DNA of 64,000 bases from Haematobacter missouriensis (GCF_000740775.1 NZ_JFGS01000003.1:62001-126000); one strand, 5' to 3'. Positions 38,696 to 47,720 are shown, counted from the stretch's first letter. The notes: generated from the letters alone by a model not told the origin. A program made the numbers and translations.

Positions 38696-39547
38696 GTGCC
38701 CGAACTGCCGGAAGTAGAGACGGTTCGCCGCGGATTGCTGCCGGTGATGGAGGGGCGGCGCATCCTCCGGGCGGAGGTCAACCGCCCCGATCTTCGCTGG
38801 CCGCTGCCCGAGCGGATGGCGGAGCGGCTGACCGGGCGGCGCGTGGAGACGCTGCGGCGGCGGTCGAAATACATCCTCGCCGATCTGGAGGGGGGGGAGA
38901 CGCTGCTGATCCATCTGGGCATGTCGGGCCGGATGCTGATCGCGAAGGGCGAGGTCGGAGTGTTTCACCATGCGCTTCCCGCGGCTGAGAAGCACGATCA
39001 CGTCGTCCTGACCATGGAAGACGGCGCACGCGTCACCTTCAACGATTCGCGGCGGTTCGGCATGATGGACCTGTGGCCGACCGCCGACCTTGCCGCGCAC
39101 CCGCTGCTCGCGGGTCTGGGACCGGAGCCGTTCGGCAACGATTTCAGCGAAACCTATCTGGCAGAGCGCCTGCGGGGCCGGGCGATGCCGGTGAAGGCCG
39201 CGCTGCTTGACCAGCGCATCGTGGCGGGCCTGGGCAACATATACGTCTGCGAGGCGCTCCACGATGCCCGGATTTCGCCCGAGCGGCGGGTGCGCGACAT
39301 GACGGAGGCGGAGATCGTCTCGCTCGTCCCTGCAATCCGCGACGTGCTGGCCCGCGCGATCGAGGCGGGGGGGTCGAGTCTGCGTGACTATCGTCAGGCG
39401 GACGGGGAGCTTGGCTATTTCCAGCACTCTTTCCGTGTCTATGGGCGGGAAGGGCTGCCCTGCCTCCGCCCCGGCTGCGCCGGCACGGTACGGCGGGTCG
39501 TGCAATCGGGGCGCTCGTCGTTCTTCTGCCCGGTCTGTCAGCGCTGA
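38696..39547 (+). CDS. mutM: Formamidopyrimidine-DNA glycosylase
   Basis: 283-residue bifunctional glycosylase/AP lyase that removes 8-oxoguanine. The start is GTG 38696, encoding (M)[13 protein letters not shown] with the catalytic Pro and Glu. Lys in [11 protein letters not shown], the HLGMSGR loop, and [11 protein letters not shown] are present; the C-terminal zinc finger has CLRPGC and CPVC. The frame is open for kilobases upstream but only as antisense of ubiE/ubiB. GGAGAGGAAGCC serves as Shine-Dalgarno. Confidence 0.95.
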   Translation: MPELPEVETVRRGLLPVMEGRRILRAEVNRPDLRWPLPERMAERLTGRRVETLRRRSKYILADLEGGETLLIHLGMSGRMLIAKGEVGVFHHALPAAEKHDHVVLTMEDGARVTFNDSRRFGMMDLWPTADLAAHPLLAGLGPEPFGNDFSETYLAERLRGRAMPVKAALLDQRIVAGLGNIYVCEALHDARISPERRVRDMTEAEIVSLVPAIRDVLARAIEAGGSSLRDYRQADGELGYFQHSFRVYGREGLPCLRPGCAGTVRRVVQSGRSSFFCPVCQR

Positions 39548-39611
39548 GAACCCTTGATCCGTCGGGGCAGGCTGGTAGGTATCTCGCCAGCATCAGGATT
39601 GGGAGTGGCGC

Positions 39612-40388
39612 ATGGCCTATGAAACGCTGATCGTCGAGATCGAGGACGGGGTGGAGCTGATCCGGCTCAACCGGCCGGAGGCGCTGAACGCGCTGAACTC
39701 GAAACTGCTTGGCGAACTGGCGGAGGCCGTGACGGCGGCCGACAAGGACGAGCGCATCCGTTGTATCGTCATCACCGGCTCGGAAAAGGCCTTCGCCGCC
39801 GGGGCCGACATCAAGGAGATGTCGGAAAAGACCTTCGTGCAGATGTATACGGAGAACTTCTTCACCCCGGAAACGGAGCGGTTCTGTAACTGCCGCAAGC
39901 CGATCATCGCGGCTGTGTCCGGCTATGCGCTGGGGGGGGGCTGCGAACTGGCCATGATGTGCGATTTCATCATCGCGGCGGAGACGGCGAAGTTCGGTCA
40001 GCCCGAGATCAACCTCGGCGTCATCGCGGGGATCGGCGGGACACAGCGCCTGACGCGTTTCGTGGGCAAGTCGAAGTCCATGGACATGCACCTGACGGGC
40101 CGCTTCATGGATGCGGCGGAGGCGGAGCGCGCGGGCCTCGTCTCCCGCGTCGTGCCGGCCAAGAGCCTGGTGGACGAGGCGATGGCCACGGCCCGCAAGA
40201 TCGCGGAGAAGTCGCTCATCACCACGATGGCGGTCAAGGAGACTGTCAACCGTGCGTATGAGACGACGCTGGCCGAAGGTGTGCTGTTCGAACGGCGGGT
40301 GTTCCACGCGCTGTTTTCCACCGAGGATCAGAAGGAAGGCATGGCCGCATTCCTTGAAAAGCGACAGCCGCAGTTCCGCGACCGCTGA
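39612..40388 (+). CDS. Enoyl-CoA hydratase
   Basis: 258-residue crotonase-fold enzyme hydrating trans-2-enoyl-CoA in beta-oxidation or related pathways. [19 protein letters not shown] and [11 protein letters not shown] form the oxyanion/CoA site; [15 protein letters not shown] and [20 protein letters not shown] carry the two catalytic glutamates. ATG 39612 follows GGGAGTGGCGC. It stands alone between mutM and rpsT; the exact acyl substrate cannot be told. Confidence 0.92.
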   Translation: MAYETLIVEIEDGVELIRLNRPEALNALNSKLLGELAEAVTAADKDERIRCIVITGSEKAFAAGADIKEMSEKTFVQMYTENFFTPETERFCNCRKPIIAAVSGYALGGGCELAMMCDFIIAAETAKFGQPEINLGVIAGIGGTQRLTRFVGKSKSMDMHLTGRFMDAAEAERAGLVSRVVPAKSLVDEAMATARKIAEKSLITTMAVKETVNRAYETTLAEGVLFERRVFHALFSTEDQKEGMAAFLEKRQPQFRDR

Positions 40389-40482
40389 TTCACCCTTCCC
40401 TTTGGGGGCCGACTCGCTTATAGGCGGCCTCCACATGCGCGTGGGCCCGCTTAGGCATGATTCCGTTCCGCTTCGGCGGAGA

Positions 40483-40530
40483 TTGGGTCTTTGCGCGATC
40501 AAACGACAGATCGATAGGATAGAGACCCAA
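40483..40530 (+). promoter_or_regulatory. rpsT leader helix that includes the start codon edge
   Basis: TTGGGTCT (40483-40490) pairs perfectly with AGACCCAA (40523-40530), whose last A is the A of the rpsT ATG. Inside, CGATC (40496-40500) pairs with GATCG (40509-40513). Just upstream is a UUCG-tetraloop stem CCGC-TTCG-GCGG (40468-40479). The outer helix would hide the translation start region. Confidence 0.45.
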
Positions 40531-40808
40531 TGGCCAATACGCCCCAGTCCAAGAAACGCGCCCGTCAGAACGAAGCCCGCTATGCGGTGAACAAGGCCCG
40601 CCGCTCGCGGATCCGCACCTACCTGCGCAAGGTCGAGGAAGCCATCGCTTCCGGCGATCAGACCGCCGCCGCGGAAGCCCTTCGTCTTGCCCAGCCGGAG
40701 CTGGCGCGTGGGGTGAGCAAAGGGGTGGTGCACAAGAACACCGCTGCCCGCAAGATGTCGCGTCTTGCCTCGCGGGTCAAAGGCCTCGCAGTGGCCGAGA
40801 ACGCCTGA
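40530..40808 (+). CDS. rpsT: 30S ribosomal protein S20
   Basis: 92-residue ribosomal protein binding 16S r[33 protein letters not shown] is abbreviated here to its key start [31 protein letters not shown] is the conserved C-terminal segment. It is followed 23 bases later by an intrinsic terminator. The leader can fold over the start codon, fitting the autogenous control known for S20 in other bacteria; that link is inference. Confidence 0.97.
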   Translation: MANTPQSKKRARQNEARYAVNKARRSRIRTYLRKVEEAIASGDQTAAAEALRLAQPELARGVSKGVVHKNTAARKMSRLASRVKGLAVAENA

Positions 40809-40831
40809 TTATATATGAATTTCAATGAGTT

Positions 40832-40865
40832 GAGGGGTGTGCTGCGGCGCGCCCCTCTTCTTTTT
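40832..40865 (+). terminator. Rho-independent terminator after rpsT
   Basis: An 11-bp GC-rich stem (arms 40832-40842 and 40847-40857, with two G-U pairs, loop TGCG) is followed by TTCTTTTT. It begins 23 bases after the rpsT stop. Confidence 0.85.
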
Positions 40866-41298
40866 GCGCAGCGGGTGTGGCGTTTTTGCGGCGCTGTTAC
40901 GAGACTGTCGGGATTCGCTGCGACAAAGACCGAGTCAAGGTCGAAGTTCTGTTGCAGCCGGTGAGCACCGCTTGCTAGCTTGGCTGTGCGATTCACATCG
41001 TCCTGGGGGGACCTGAGGAAACCCAGTTCGTGTACCGTCGGGCTCCTGCTGCCGCTTGGGGTTTTGATGGAACGGGCGCGACACCGGTTTCCGTTCGGTG
41101 GCAGAAAAAAACGCCTGACCGTGCCTTTCGGCGCGGCGGTATTCTGTTGCCGGCCTGTCCGATACTGGCACCTGCTGGTGCAGCCCGTCGGGGCCGGACC
41201 GTCCTTCCAACTTGGGGGGCGGCCCGGAAGGTGTTTTTCGCGGGACTGTATGTTGGGCGTACCGCGACTCGCGGTCGGGACGAGTGACCGAGGACGGG
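40866..41298. other. Gap between rpsT and dnaA
   Basis: About 430 bases with no supportable gene. It presumably carries the dnaA promoter. I looked for TTATCCACA-type DnaA boxes and AT-rich 13-mers on both strands and saw none, so this does not look like oriC. No clear promoter stands out. Confidence 0.55.
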
Positions 41299-42780
41299 AT
41301 GAAACGCGCCGGAGAGATGATGACGAACGATACCTGGGGACGTGTCCGCGATAACCTCCGCCAGTCGGTGGGGCACAACAACTTCGTGACATGGATCGCA
41401 CCTTTGGAATTCGAGGGGGTGGAAGACGGCGTTGCGCTGTTCCACGTGCCCACGTCCTTTCTGGGGGACTGGGTATCGCGCAATTATGCCGACCAGATCC
41501 GCCAGCAGATCACCCTTGCCGGGGGGGCCGTGTCACGGGTCGAGTTTCGCGTGGCCCCGCGCCGTCCCGCGCCGCCCGCCCAGCCGATGCAGGGTGAGGC
41601 GTCGCCCGCGGGGCAGAGGGCGGTTCCCCAGCCGCGCCCGCCAGAGCCTCAGCCGGCCTACTCCTCAGCACCTGTCGCTCAACCCGCCCCCCCGGCGCAG
41701 CATGTCTCCCCGGCACAGCGGGCGAGCGAGGATGGCGAACTTCCCGGCGCGCCGCTGGACGTCCGCTTCACCTTCGACAGCTTCGTCGTCGGCAAACCTA
41801 ACGAGCTTGCCCATGCCGCCGCGCGGCGTGTGGCCGAAGGTGGGCCTGCCTCGTTCAACCCGCTGTTCCTTTACGGTGGTGTGGGGCTGGGCAAGACTCA
41901 CCTCATGCACGCCATTGCCTGGGAGTTGCAGACCAAACGGCCGGAGTTGAAGGTGCTCTACCTCTCGGCCGAGCAGTTCATGTACCGCTTCATCCAGGCG
42001 CTGCGTGAGAAGCAGGTCATGGACTTCAAGGAGATGTTCCGCTCCGTCGACGTGCTGATGGTCGATGACGTGCAGTTCATCGCGGGCAAGGATTCCACGC
42101 AGGAGGAATTCTTCCACACGTTCAACGCGCTGATCGACCAGAACAAGCAGATCGTGATTTCCGCCGACCGTGCGCCGGGAGAGATCAAGGATCTGGAGGA
42201 GCGGATCAAGTCGCGCCTGCAATGCGGGCTGGTCGTCGATGTTCACCCGACGGATTACGAATTGCGGCTTGGCATCCTCCAGCAGAAGACGGAGATCTAT
42301 CAGGGCCGCTACGGCAACGTGCAGCTTGCGCCGGGTGTGCTGGAGTTTCTTGCCCACCGGATCACGACGAACGTCCGCGTTCTGGAAGGCGCGCTGACCC
42401 GACTCTTCGCTTTCGCGAGCCTCGTCGGCAAGGAGATCACGCTCGACCTGACGCAGGACTGCCTCGCCGACATCCTTCGCGCCAACGACCGCAAGATCAC
42501 GGTGGAGGAAATCCAGCGCAAGGTGGCGGAATATTACAACATCCGTCTGGCTGACATGATCGCGGCCAAGCGCGTCCGCACCATCGCGCGCCCGCGGCAG
42601 GTGGCGATGTTCCTGTCCAAGCAGCTCACCTCCCGCTCGCTGCCGGAAATCGGCCGTCGCTTCGGTGGACGGGATCACACGACGATCATGCATGGTATCC
42701 GCAAGATCGAAGAACTGGTGATGATCGACCGCCAGCTTTCCGAGGATGTGGACCTGCTCCGCCGCCTGCTCCAGAACTGA
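41299..42780 (+). CDS. dnaA: Chromosomal replication initiator DnaA
   Basis: About 493 residues. Domain I starts TWGRVRDNLRQSVGHNNFVTW; domain II is a proline/glutamine-rich linker. The AAA+ domain has Walker A GGVGLGKT at 193-200 and Walker B VLMVDDVQFI; domain IV has the DNA-binding signature GGRDHTTIMHGIRKI. Start choice is open: ATG 41299 has AGGACGGG in front; ATG 41317/41320 (MTNDTWGRV) resemble relatives and GTG 41284 is also in frame. First of dnaA-dnaN-recF. Confidence 0.96.
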   Translation: MKRAGEMMTNDTWGRVRDNLRQSVGHNNFVTWIAPLEFEGVEDGVALFHVPTSFLGDWVSRNYADQIRQQITLAGGAVSRVEFRVAPRRPAPPAQPMQGEASPAGQRAVPQPRPPEPQPAYSSAPVAQPAPPAQHVSPAQRASEDGELPGAPLDVRFTFDSFVVGKPNELAHAAARRVAEGGPASFNPLFLYGGVGLGKTHLMHAIAWELQTKRPELKVLYLSAEQFMYRFIQALREKQVMDFKEMFRSVDVLMVDDVQFIAGKDSTQEEFFHTFNALIDQNKQIVISADRAPGEIKDLEERIKSRLQCGLVVDVHPTDYELRLGILQQKTEIYQGRYGNVQLAPGVLEFLAHRITTNVRVLEGALTRLFAFASLVGKEITLDLTQDCLADILRANDRKITVEEIQRKVAEYYNIRLADMIAAKRVRTIARPRQVAMFLSKQLTSRSLPEIGRRFGGRDHTTIMHGIRKIEELVMIDRQLSEDVDLLRRLLQN

Positions 42781-42894
42781 CCGCGTTTTTCGCGCCTGCG
42801 GGGTCTTCCCCCCCCTTGTCTGCCGCCTCCCATGGGCTAAGGTCGGCGCCCCGGCGCCGGTGACTTCAGCGCCGGCAGCAGACGGAGCAGGATA

Positions 42895-44013
42895 ATGAAG
42901 ATCAGCATCGAACGCGGCGCGCTGCTCAAGGCGGTCGGACAGGCGCAATCGGTCGTGGAGCGGCGCAACACGATCCCGATTCTCGCCAATGTGCTGATCG
43001 AGGCGGAAGGGGACCGGGTGAGCTTCCGCGCGACCGACCTCGACATAGAGGTGCTGGATTGCGCGCCTGCCGAAGTCTCCCGCGCGGGTACGACGACCGT
43101 TTCCGCGGTCACGCTGCATGAGATCGTGCGCAAGCTGCCCGATGGCGCGCTGGTCACGCTGACCGACGATCCGACCGCGGGGCGGCTGACGGTGCAGGCC
43201 GGGAAATCGACCTTCACGCTGGCCACGCTGCCGAAGGAGGATTTTCCGATGATGGCGTCGTCGGAATATGTCTCCTCCTTCAAGGCTACCGCGGCGGTCC
43301 TTCGCCGGTTGTTCGACAAGTCGAAATTCGCGATCTCCACTGAGGAGACGCGCTATTATCTGAACGGTGTCTATATGCACACGGCAACCTCGGAGGAGGG
43401 TCCGGTGCTGCGCTGCGTGGCGACGGACGGGCATCGCCTTGCGCGGATCGACGCGCCCCTGCCTGTCGGGGCGGAGAACATGCCCGGCGTGATCGTTCCC
43501 CGCAAGACGGTGGGCGAGCTTCGCAAGCTGCTGGACGAGGATGAGATGGAGATCGCCGTCTCCGTCTCCGAAACCAAGGTGCGCTTTGCCACGCCGACGA
43601 TCACGCTGACCTCCAAGGTCATCGATGGCACCTTCCCGGATTACACCCGCGTCATCCCGCTCGGCAACACGCGGAAGCTGGAAGTGGACGCGGCCGAATT
43701 CGCCAAGGCGGTGGACAGGGTCGCGACGATTTCCTCCGAACGGTCCCGCGCCGTGAAGCTCAGCATCGACGAAGATCGGCTTGTCCTCTCCGTCAATGCA
43801 CCGGATGCGGGCGCTGCAGAGGAAGAACTGGCCGTAGCCTATGGCGATGAGCGGCTGGAGATCGGCTTCAACGCCAAGTACCTGCTGGAGATCGCAAGCC
43901 AGGTGGACCGGGAGAATGCAGTATTCCTGTTCAACTCCTCCGGCGATCCCACGCTGATGCGCGAGGGCGGCGACATGTCGGCGGTCTATGTCGTCATGCC
44001 GATGCGGGTCTAG
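42895..44013 (+). CDS. dnaN: DNA polymerase III beta sliding clamp
   Basis: 372-residue ring-forming processivity clamp. MKISIERGALLKAVGQAQ and VVERRNTIPILANVL start domain I; the three repeated clamp domains are intact and the end PMRV forms part of the protein-binding cleft (YVVMPMRV). The 114-base gap from dnaA contains a near-perfect GC palindrome (CGGCGCC-CC-GGCGCCG, 42844-42859). ACGGAGCAGGATA precedes ATG 42895. Confidence 0.97.
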   Translation: MKISIERGALLKAVGQAQSVVERRNTIPILANVLIEAEGDRVSFRATDLDIEVLDCAPAEVSRAGTTTVSAVTLHEIVRKLPDGALVTLTDDPTAGRLTVQAGKSTFTLATLPKEDFPMMASSEYVSSFKATAAVLRRLFDKSKFAISTEETRYYLNGVYMHTATSEEGPVLRCVATDGHRLARIDAPLPVGAENMPGVIVPRKTVGELRKLLDEDEMEIAVSVSETKVRFATPTITLTSKVIDGTFPDYTRVIPLGNTRKLEVDAAEFAKAVDRVATISSERSRAVKLSIDEDRLVLSVNAPDAGAAEEELAVAYGDERLEIGFNAKYLLEIASQVDRENAVFLFNSSGDPTLMREGGDMSAVYVVMPMRV

Positions 44014-44030
44014 GGCCGCGCCAGCGTTCC

Positions 44031-45134
44031 ATGGCATGGGTCACCGGCCTTCTGCTGTCGCATTTCCGTTCGCATGCGCTGACCCGGCTGGCCTTCGATG
44101 GCCGGCCGGTTGCCATCTGGGGAGCCAACGGCTCGGGCAAGACCAACCTGCTGGAAGCGCTGTCGCTGCTGTCTCCGGGCCGGGGGTTGCGCCGTGCGGG
44201 GCCAGAGGAACTGGCGCGGCAGCCGGAGCGGCTGGGCTGGAAGGTCGTCGCGGGCGTACAGGGCGATCTGCCGCATGAGGTGGAGACCTGGGCAGAGGCC
44301 GGTGGCACGCGCCAGGTGAGGATCGACGGCAAGGCGGCGCCGCAGGTGGCGCTGGCAAGGCTCATGAAGGTGCTCTGGCTGACACCTGCGATGGATCGGC
44401 TGTGGTCGGAGGGGGCCGAGGGGCGCAGGCGGTTCTTCGACCGGGTCGCCATGAGCTTCGAGCCCGACCATGCGGAGGCATCGCTGGCCTATGACAAGGC
44501 GATGCGGGAGCGGAACCGCCTGCTTCGCGACGGGATTCAGGACCCTTACTGGTACGACGCGCTGGAAGCGCAGATGGCGGAGACCGGGGCCCGGATCACC
44601 GCCAACCGGATCGCCGCGCTCACCCGGATCGCTGCTGCGCAGGCGGGGGCCGAAACGCGCTTTCCCGCTGCGGATCTCATGCTTACCCAGCCGGAGGGTG
44701 CGCCGGAAGCCGATGCCGTGGCGCTCGCCCGGCAGTTCGCGGAGGGCCGACGGCGCGACATGGCGGCGGGGCGGACGCTGACCGGGCCGCATCGCGCCGA
44801 TATAGAGGCCATCTGGCGGGAAAAGGGCATGGCGGCCGCGCTCTGCTCCACCGGGGAGCAGAAGGCGCTCCTGCTGTCGCTGATCCTCGCCAATGCCCGG
44901 GCGCTCGCGGAGGATACCGGGCACCCGCCGCTGCTGCTGCTGGACGAGGCTGCCGCGCATCTGGATCCGGAACGCCGCGCCGCGCTCGCGGAGGAGATCG
45001 TGGCGCTCGGGGCGCAGGCCTTCCTTACCGGCACGGATCCCGTGTTGTTTGAAAGTCTTGCCGGACGGGCCAGCTTCTATGCGGTGGCAGAGGCGGGGGG
45101 CCGCTCCTCCGTCCAGCACAGGAGCATGTCATGA
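44031..45134 (+). CDS. recF: DNA replication/repair protein RecF
   Basis: 367-residue SMC-like ATPase that helps RecOR load RecA at gaps. Walker A GANGSGKT is at 31-38; TGPHRADIEAI and STGEQKALLLSLILANAR (signature), and LLLLDEAAAHLD (Walker B) are present. ATG 44031 is 17 bases after dnaN. The end overlaps the VOC gene as ATGA. gyrB does not follow, unlike in many bacteria. Confidence 0.95.
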   Translation: MAWVTGLLLSHFRSHALTRLAFDGRPVAIWGANGSGKTNLLEALSLLSPGRGLRRAGPEELARQPERLGWKVVAGVQGDLPHEVETWAEAGGTRQVRIDGKAAPQVALARLMKVLWLTPAMDRLWSEGAEGRRRFFDRVAMSFEPDHAEASLAYDKAMRERNRLLRDGIQDPYWYDALEAQMAETGARITANRIAALTRIAAAQAGAETRFPAADLMLTQPEGAPEADAVALARQFAEGRRRDMAAGRTLTGPHRADIEAIWREKGMAAALCSTGEQKALLLSLILANARALAEDTGHPPLLLLDEAAAHLDPERRAALAEEIVALGAQAFLTGTDPVLFESLAGRASFYAVAEAGGRSSVQHRSMS

Positions 45135-45574
45135 TCCCCGAACGGATTACCCTCGTTACGCTCGGCGTCGCCGATCTGGCACGGAGCAAGGGCTTTTACG
45201 GCCGGCTGGGCTGGAAGCCGGTGGAAGAGCAGGAGGGCATCGCCTTCTATCAGCTTCACGGGCAGGCGCTGGCGCTGTTCGGGCTGGCGGACCTGGCCGC
45301 GGATCAGGGCCGCCCGCAGTCGCCGCTCGGCACCGGGGCGATCACGCTCGCCCAGAACTTCGCCACGGTGGAGGAGGTGGAGGCGGCCTTTGCCGATGCG
45401 GTGGAAGCGGGGGCCACGCCGCTCAAACGCCCCGTTGCCACCGATTGGGGCGGGCATTCGGGATATTTCTCCGATCCAGACGGGCATGTCTGGGAACTGG
45501 CCCATAATCCGTTCTGGCCGCTGAACGACGATGGCAGCCTGACGCTGCCCGCCTCCCCCGACAGTCTGGACTGA
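45131..45574 (+). CDS. VOC (glyoxalase/bleomycin-resistance-like) family protein
   Basis: 147-residue protein with two beta-alpha-beta-beta-beta modules: ITLVTLGVADLARSKGFYGRLGW and GGHSGYFSDPDGHVWELAHNPFW. Metal ligands at the usual H/E positions are only partly clear (Glu in WELA), so catalytic type is unknown. It overlaps recF by four bases and may be translated with it. Confidence 0.85.
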   Translation: MIPERITLVTLGVADLARSKGFYGRLGWKPVEEQEGIAFYQLHGQALALFGLADLAADQGRPQSPLGTGAITLAQNFATVEEVEAAFADAVEAGATPLKRPVATDWGGHSGYFSDPDGHVWELAHNPFWPLNDDGSLTLPASPDSLD

Positions 45575-45595
45575 GATCCGGCAGTCGCGCGGGGG

Positions 45596-45762
45596 TTAAC
45601 AGGCTGCTCGGAAAAAGCTTTCAGGTCTGCGTCGGAGCGGAGATCGTCTGCAATCTGGTGAAACCCTGCCGGAAATCCACACGTTTCCGGGTCATTCTGG
45701 GCTGATTTCCCGATTCTCAGAATATAGGCACGGCAATTCTGAACTTTTTCAGCAACCTGTTA
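45596..45762. mobile_element. MITE-like element with imperfect terminal inverted repeats
   Basis: The left end TTAACAGGCTGCTCGGAAAA (from 45596) and the right end, read on the other strand from 45762, TAACAGGTTGCTGAAAAAG, form imperfect terminal inverted repeats about 167 bases apart. Inside is a small hairpin CCGGAAA / TTTCCGG (45669-45690). No transposase is encoded and no clear target duplication is visible. The ends resemble those of IS elements, so a non-autonomous derivative is inferred. The rest of the 45575-45854 gap shows no gene. Confidence 0.5.
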
Positions 45763-45854
45763 CCGCCCTTGCGGCGGAGGGCGGGGATGACCCGCTTCGG
45801 CCAGGTGACGCGCGGCGCCATCCGCGCTATCCCGGTGTCGAAGGAGAGAACGCC

Positions 45855-46481
45855 ATGTACACGCCGCCCGCCTTTCGTGACGATGACCGCGGCGCCCTTT
45901 GCGCCCTGATGCGGGCCGCGCCCTTTGCCAATCTGGTCACCGCTACGGTGGCAGGGGTTGAATGCACACCGCTTCCCCTTTGGCTCGACCCGGAGGAAGG
46001 GCCTCTCGGCACGCTCTACGGCCACGTCGCGCGGGCCAATCCCCATTGGAGGGTTGCAGCGGTGGGCGAGACACTCGCCATCTTCTCCGGCCCCGACGCC
46101 TATGTCAGCCCCGGGTGGTATGCGACCAAGCAGGAAACGGGCAAGGTCGTGCCGACATGGAACTACCTCACTGTTCATGCGCGCGGGCCGGCGGAGTTCT
46201 TCGAGGATGCCGAAAGGTTGCTGGATGTCGTGACCCGGTTGACCAACTCGCATGAGGCCGACCGCGCCGCGCCCTGGGCGGTTTCCGACGCGCCGGAGAC
46301 GTTCATCCGAGCCCAGCTTCGCGGGATCGTCGGTCTCCGCCTGCCCATCGCCACCCTGGAGGGCAAGCGCAAGATGAGCCAGAACCGTAGCGCGGCCGAC
46401 AGGGAGGGCGTGGCGGTTGGACTGAGCCAGAGCGATAGTCCCGGCGATAGGGCGGCAGGGAGGCTTGTCCCTCTCCCCTGA
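45855..46481 (+). CDS. paiB: FMN-binding negative transcriptional regulator, PaiB family
   Basis: 208-residue split-barrel flavin-binding protein. MYTPPAFRDDDR, FANLVTATV, GHVARANPHW, and VSPGWYATKQETGKVVPTWNY are the PaiB motifs; the end RLPIATLEGKRKMSQNRS is also characteristic. Family members affect protease or sporulation gene expression in Bacillus; the role here is unknown. AAGGAGAGAACGCC precedes ATG 45855. No partner gene is evident; the MITE-like element lies just upstream and may influence its expression. Confidence 0.9.
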   Translation: MYTPPAFRDDDRGALCALMRAAPFANLVTATVAGVECTPLPLWLDPEEGPLGTLYGHVARANPHWRVAAVGETLAIFSGPDAYVSPGWYATKQETGKVVPTWNYLTVHARGPAEFFEDAERLLDVVTRLTNSHEADRAAPWAVSDAPETFIRAQLRGIVGLRLPIATLEGKRKMSQNRSAADREGVAVGLSQSDSPGDRAAGRLVPLP

Positions 46482-46756
46482 CCGGTCGGTCGGGTCGGCG
46501 CATCGGCTATCCGCTCCCTGAACAGCTCCCGCCATGCCCCAGCCATGCGATGGGGGAGGCGAATCATGTGGACAGAAGCGCGGGCCCAGAATCACGGGGA
46601 CAGAAGACGGGAAGGAGAGCATCGACGGCGCCTGCCTCGGTGATCGTAGCTCCGGGGGCAGTCGGCACGACCTTCTCCGGCGTCAGATCCCTAAGGGGAG
46701 GCCGATCTTCGGCGTCCTGCACTTGACCCCGCCGGGGGAATGTCTAGATCTCCGTC

Positions 46757-46806
46757 TGTCGGGACGGCCCGGCATTCCATGCACACCGGACGGGGACGAC
46801 CCTGTC
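46757..46806 (+). promoter_or_regulatory. Guanidine-II (mini-ykkC) riboswitch
   Basis: Two 7-bp stems each end in an ACGR tetraloop. P1 is TGTCGGG-ACGG-CCCGGCA (46757-46774), with one G-U pair. P2 is GACGGGG-ACGA-CCCTGTC (46789-46806), also with one G-U pair. The 14-base linker and the position 19 bases before the start of a SugE-type exporter are exactly those of the guanidine-II class. It probably frees the GGAG at 46815-46818 when guanidinium is bound. The 275 bases upstream of it (after paiB) hold no gene that I can support. Confidence 0.85.
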
Positions 46807-46825
46807 ATGACCACGGAGAATGGCC

Positions 46826-47140
46826 ATGGCTTGGCTCTATCTATTTCTTGCAGGTGCCTCGGAAATCGTCTGGGCAGGGCTTTTGAAACATACGCACGGT
46901 TTCACCCGGCTGGGGCCGACAGTGCTCCTGCTCGTCGCCATGGCGACGAGCGTTGCCTTTCTGGCTCTTGCGGCCCGGACGCTGCCGATCGGCCTGTCCT
47001 ACGCCATCTGGTGTGGCATCGGGATCATCGGCACCACCCTGACCGGCTATCTCATCTATGGCGAGGCGCTGAGCGCCGGGCAGCTCGCTTGCATCGGCAT
47101 GATCGGCGCAGGGGTGATCGGGCTGAAGCTCGTTTCCTGA
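46826..47140 (+). CDS. sugE: SMR-family guanidinium exporter (SugE/Gdx)
   Basis: 104-residue four-helix small multidrug resistance protein. MAWLYLFLAGASEIVWAGLLK places the essential Glu13 in helix 1; HTHGFTRLGPT and LPIGLSYAIWCGIGIIGT fit the SugE/Gdx branch, which exports guanidinium in exchange for protons. ATG 46826 has GGAG seven bases upstream; ATG 46820 is too close. The guanidine-II riboswitch in its leader strongly supports the substrate. Confidence 0.92.
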   Translation: MAWLYLFLAGASEIVWAGLLKHTHGFTRLGPTVLLLVAMATSVAFLALAARTLPIGLSYAIWCGIGIIGTTLTGYLIYGEALSAGQLACIGMIGAGVIGLKLVS

Positions 47141-47150
47141 CCGCGCGCCG

Positions 47151-47720
47151 TCAGCCTTCGGGAAGCGCGCGCAGGATGGTGACGATCGTATCGCCATAGC
47201 GCCGCTGGTCGAGTTGCTCGAATCCTTGCGGCGGTGCAGGAGCAGTGCTTTCCTCCCAGATGATCAGGGCGTCCTGTGCGATCCAGCCCCCGTCCCGACA
47301 GGAGGAAAGCGCCTGCTCCCCGAGCAGCATCCCATAGGGCGGGTCGAGGAACACAAGCCCGTATGGTTCCCCCCTGTTCGGTCCCATCCGCGTCGCGTCG
47401 CGCCGGTAGAGGTCGATCGCCCCTTGCGCCCGCAGCTTTTCCACGTTGCTGCGGATCAGCGCGCGCCCCTTCACGCCATCCTCGACGAACGTGACCTTCG
47501 CCGCCCCGCGCGACAGGGCTTCCAGCCCCAGTGCGCCGGTTCCGGCAAACAGGTCCAGCACCCGCACGCCTGCCACCGGATCGCCATAGCCGCCGTTCTG
47601 GAGGAGGTTGAAGATCGCCTCCCGCACCCGGTCGGTCGTGGGGCGCAGGTGGGCCGCCGCATCGCCTTCGCCCACATCGGCAAGCTGGGTGCCGCGAAAT
47701 CTGCCGCCGATGATCCGCAT
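47151..47720 (-). CDS. rsmD: 16S rRNA (guanine(966)-N(2))-methyltransferase RsmD
   Basis: 189-residue SAM-dependent methyltransferase. MRIIGGRFRGTQLA and LRPTTDRVREAIFNLL are the RsmD N-terminal motifs; SAM motif I is VLDLFAGTGALGLEAL and the catalytic motif is FLDPPYG. Its start overlaps by one base the stop of the flavoprotein gene upstream, so they are co-transcribed. Confidence 0.95.
   Translation of the reverse strand: MRIIGGRFRGTQLADVGEGDAAAHLRPTTDRVREAIFNLLQNGGYGDPVAGVRVLDLFAGTGALGLEALSRGAAKVTFVEDGVKGRALIRSNVEKLRAQGAIDLYRRDATRMGPNRGEPYGLVFLDPPYGMLLGEQALSSCRDGGWIAQDALIIWEESTAPAPPQGFEQLDQRRYGDTIVTILRALPEG

Noticed and set aside
40866-41298. oriC next to dnaA
   Set aside because: No DnaA boxes or AT-rich region could be seen, so an origin is not called.
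41665-44037. Long minus-strand frame opposite dnaA/dnaN
   Set aside because: It is a high-GC shadow of two unambiguous replication genes and shows no domain.
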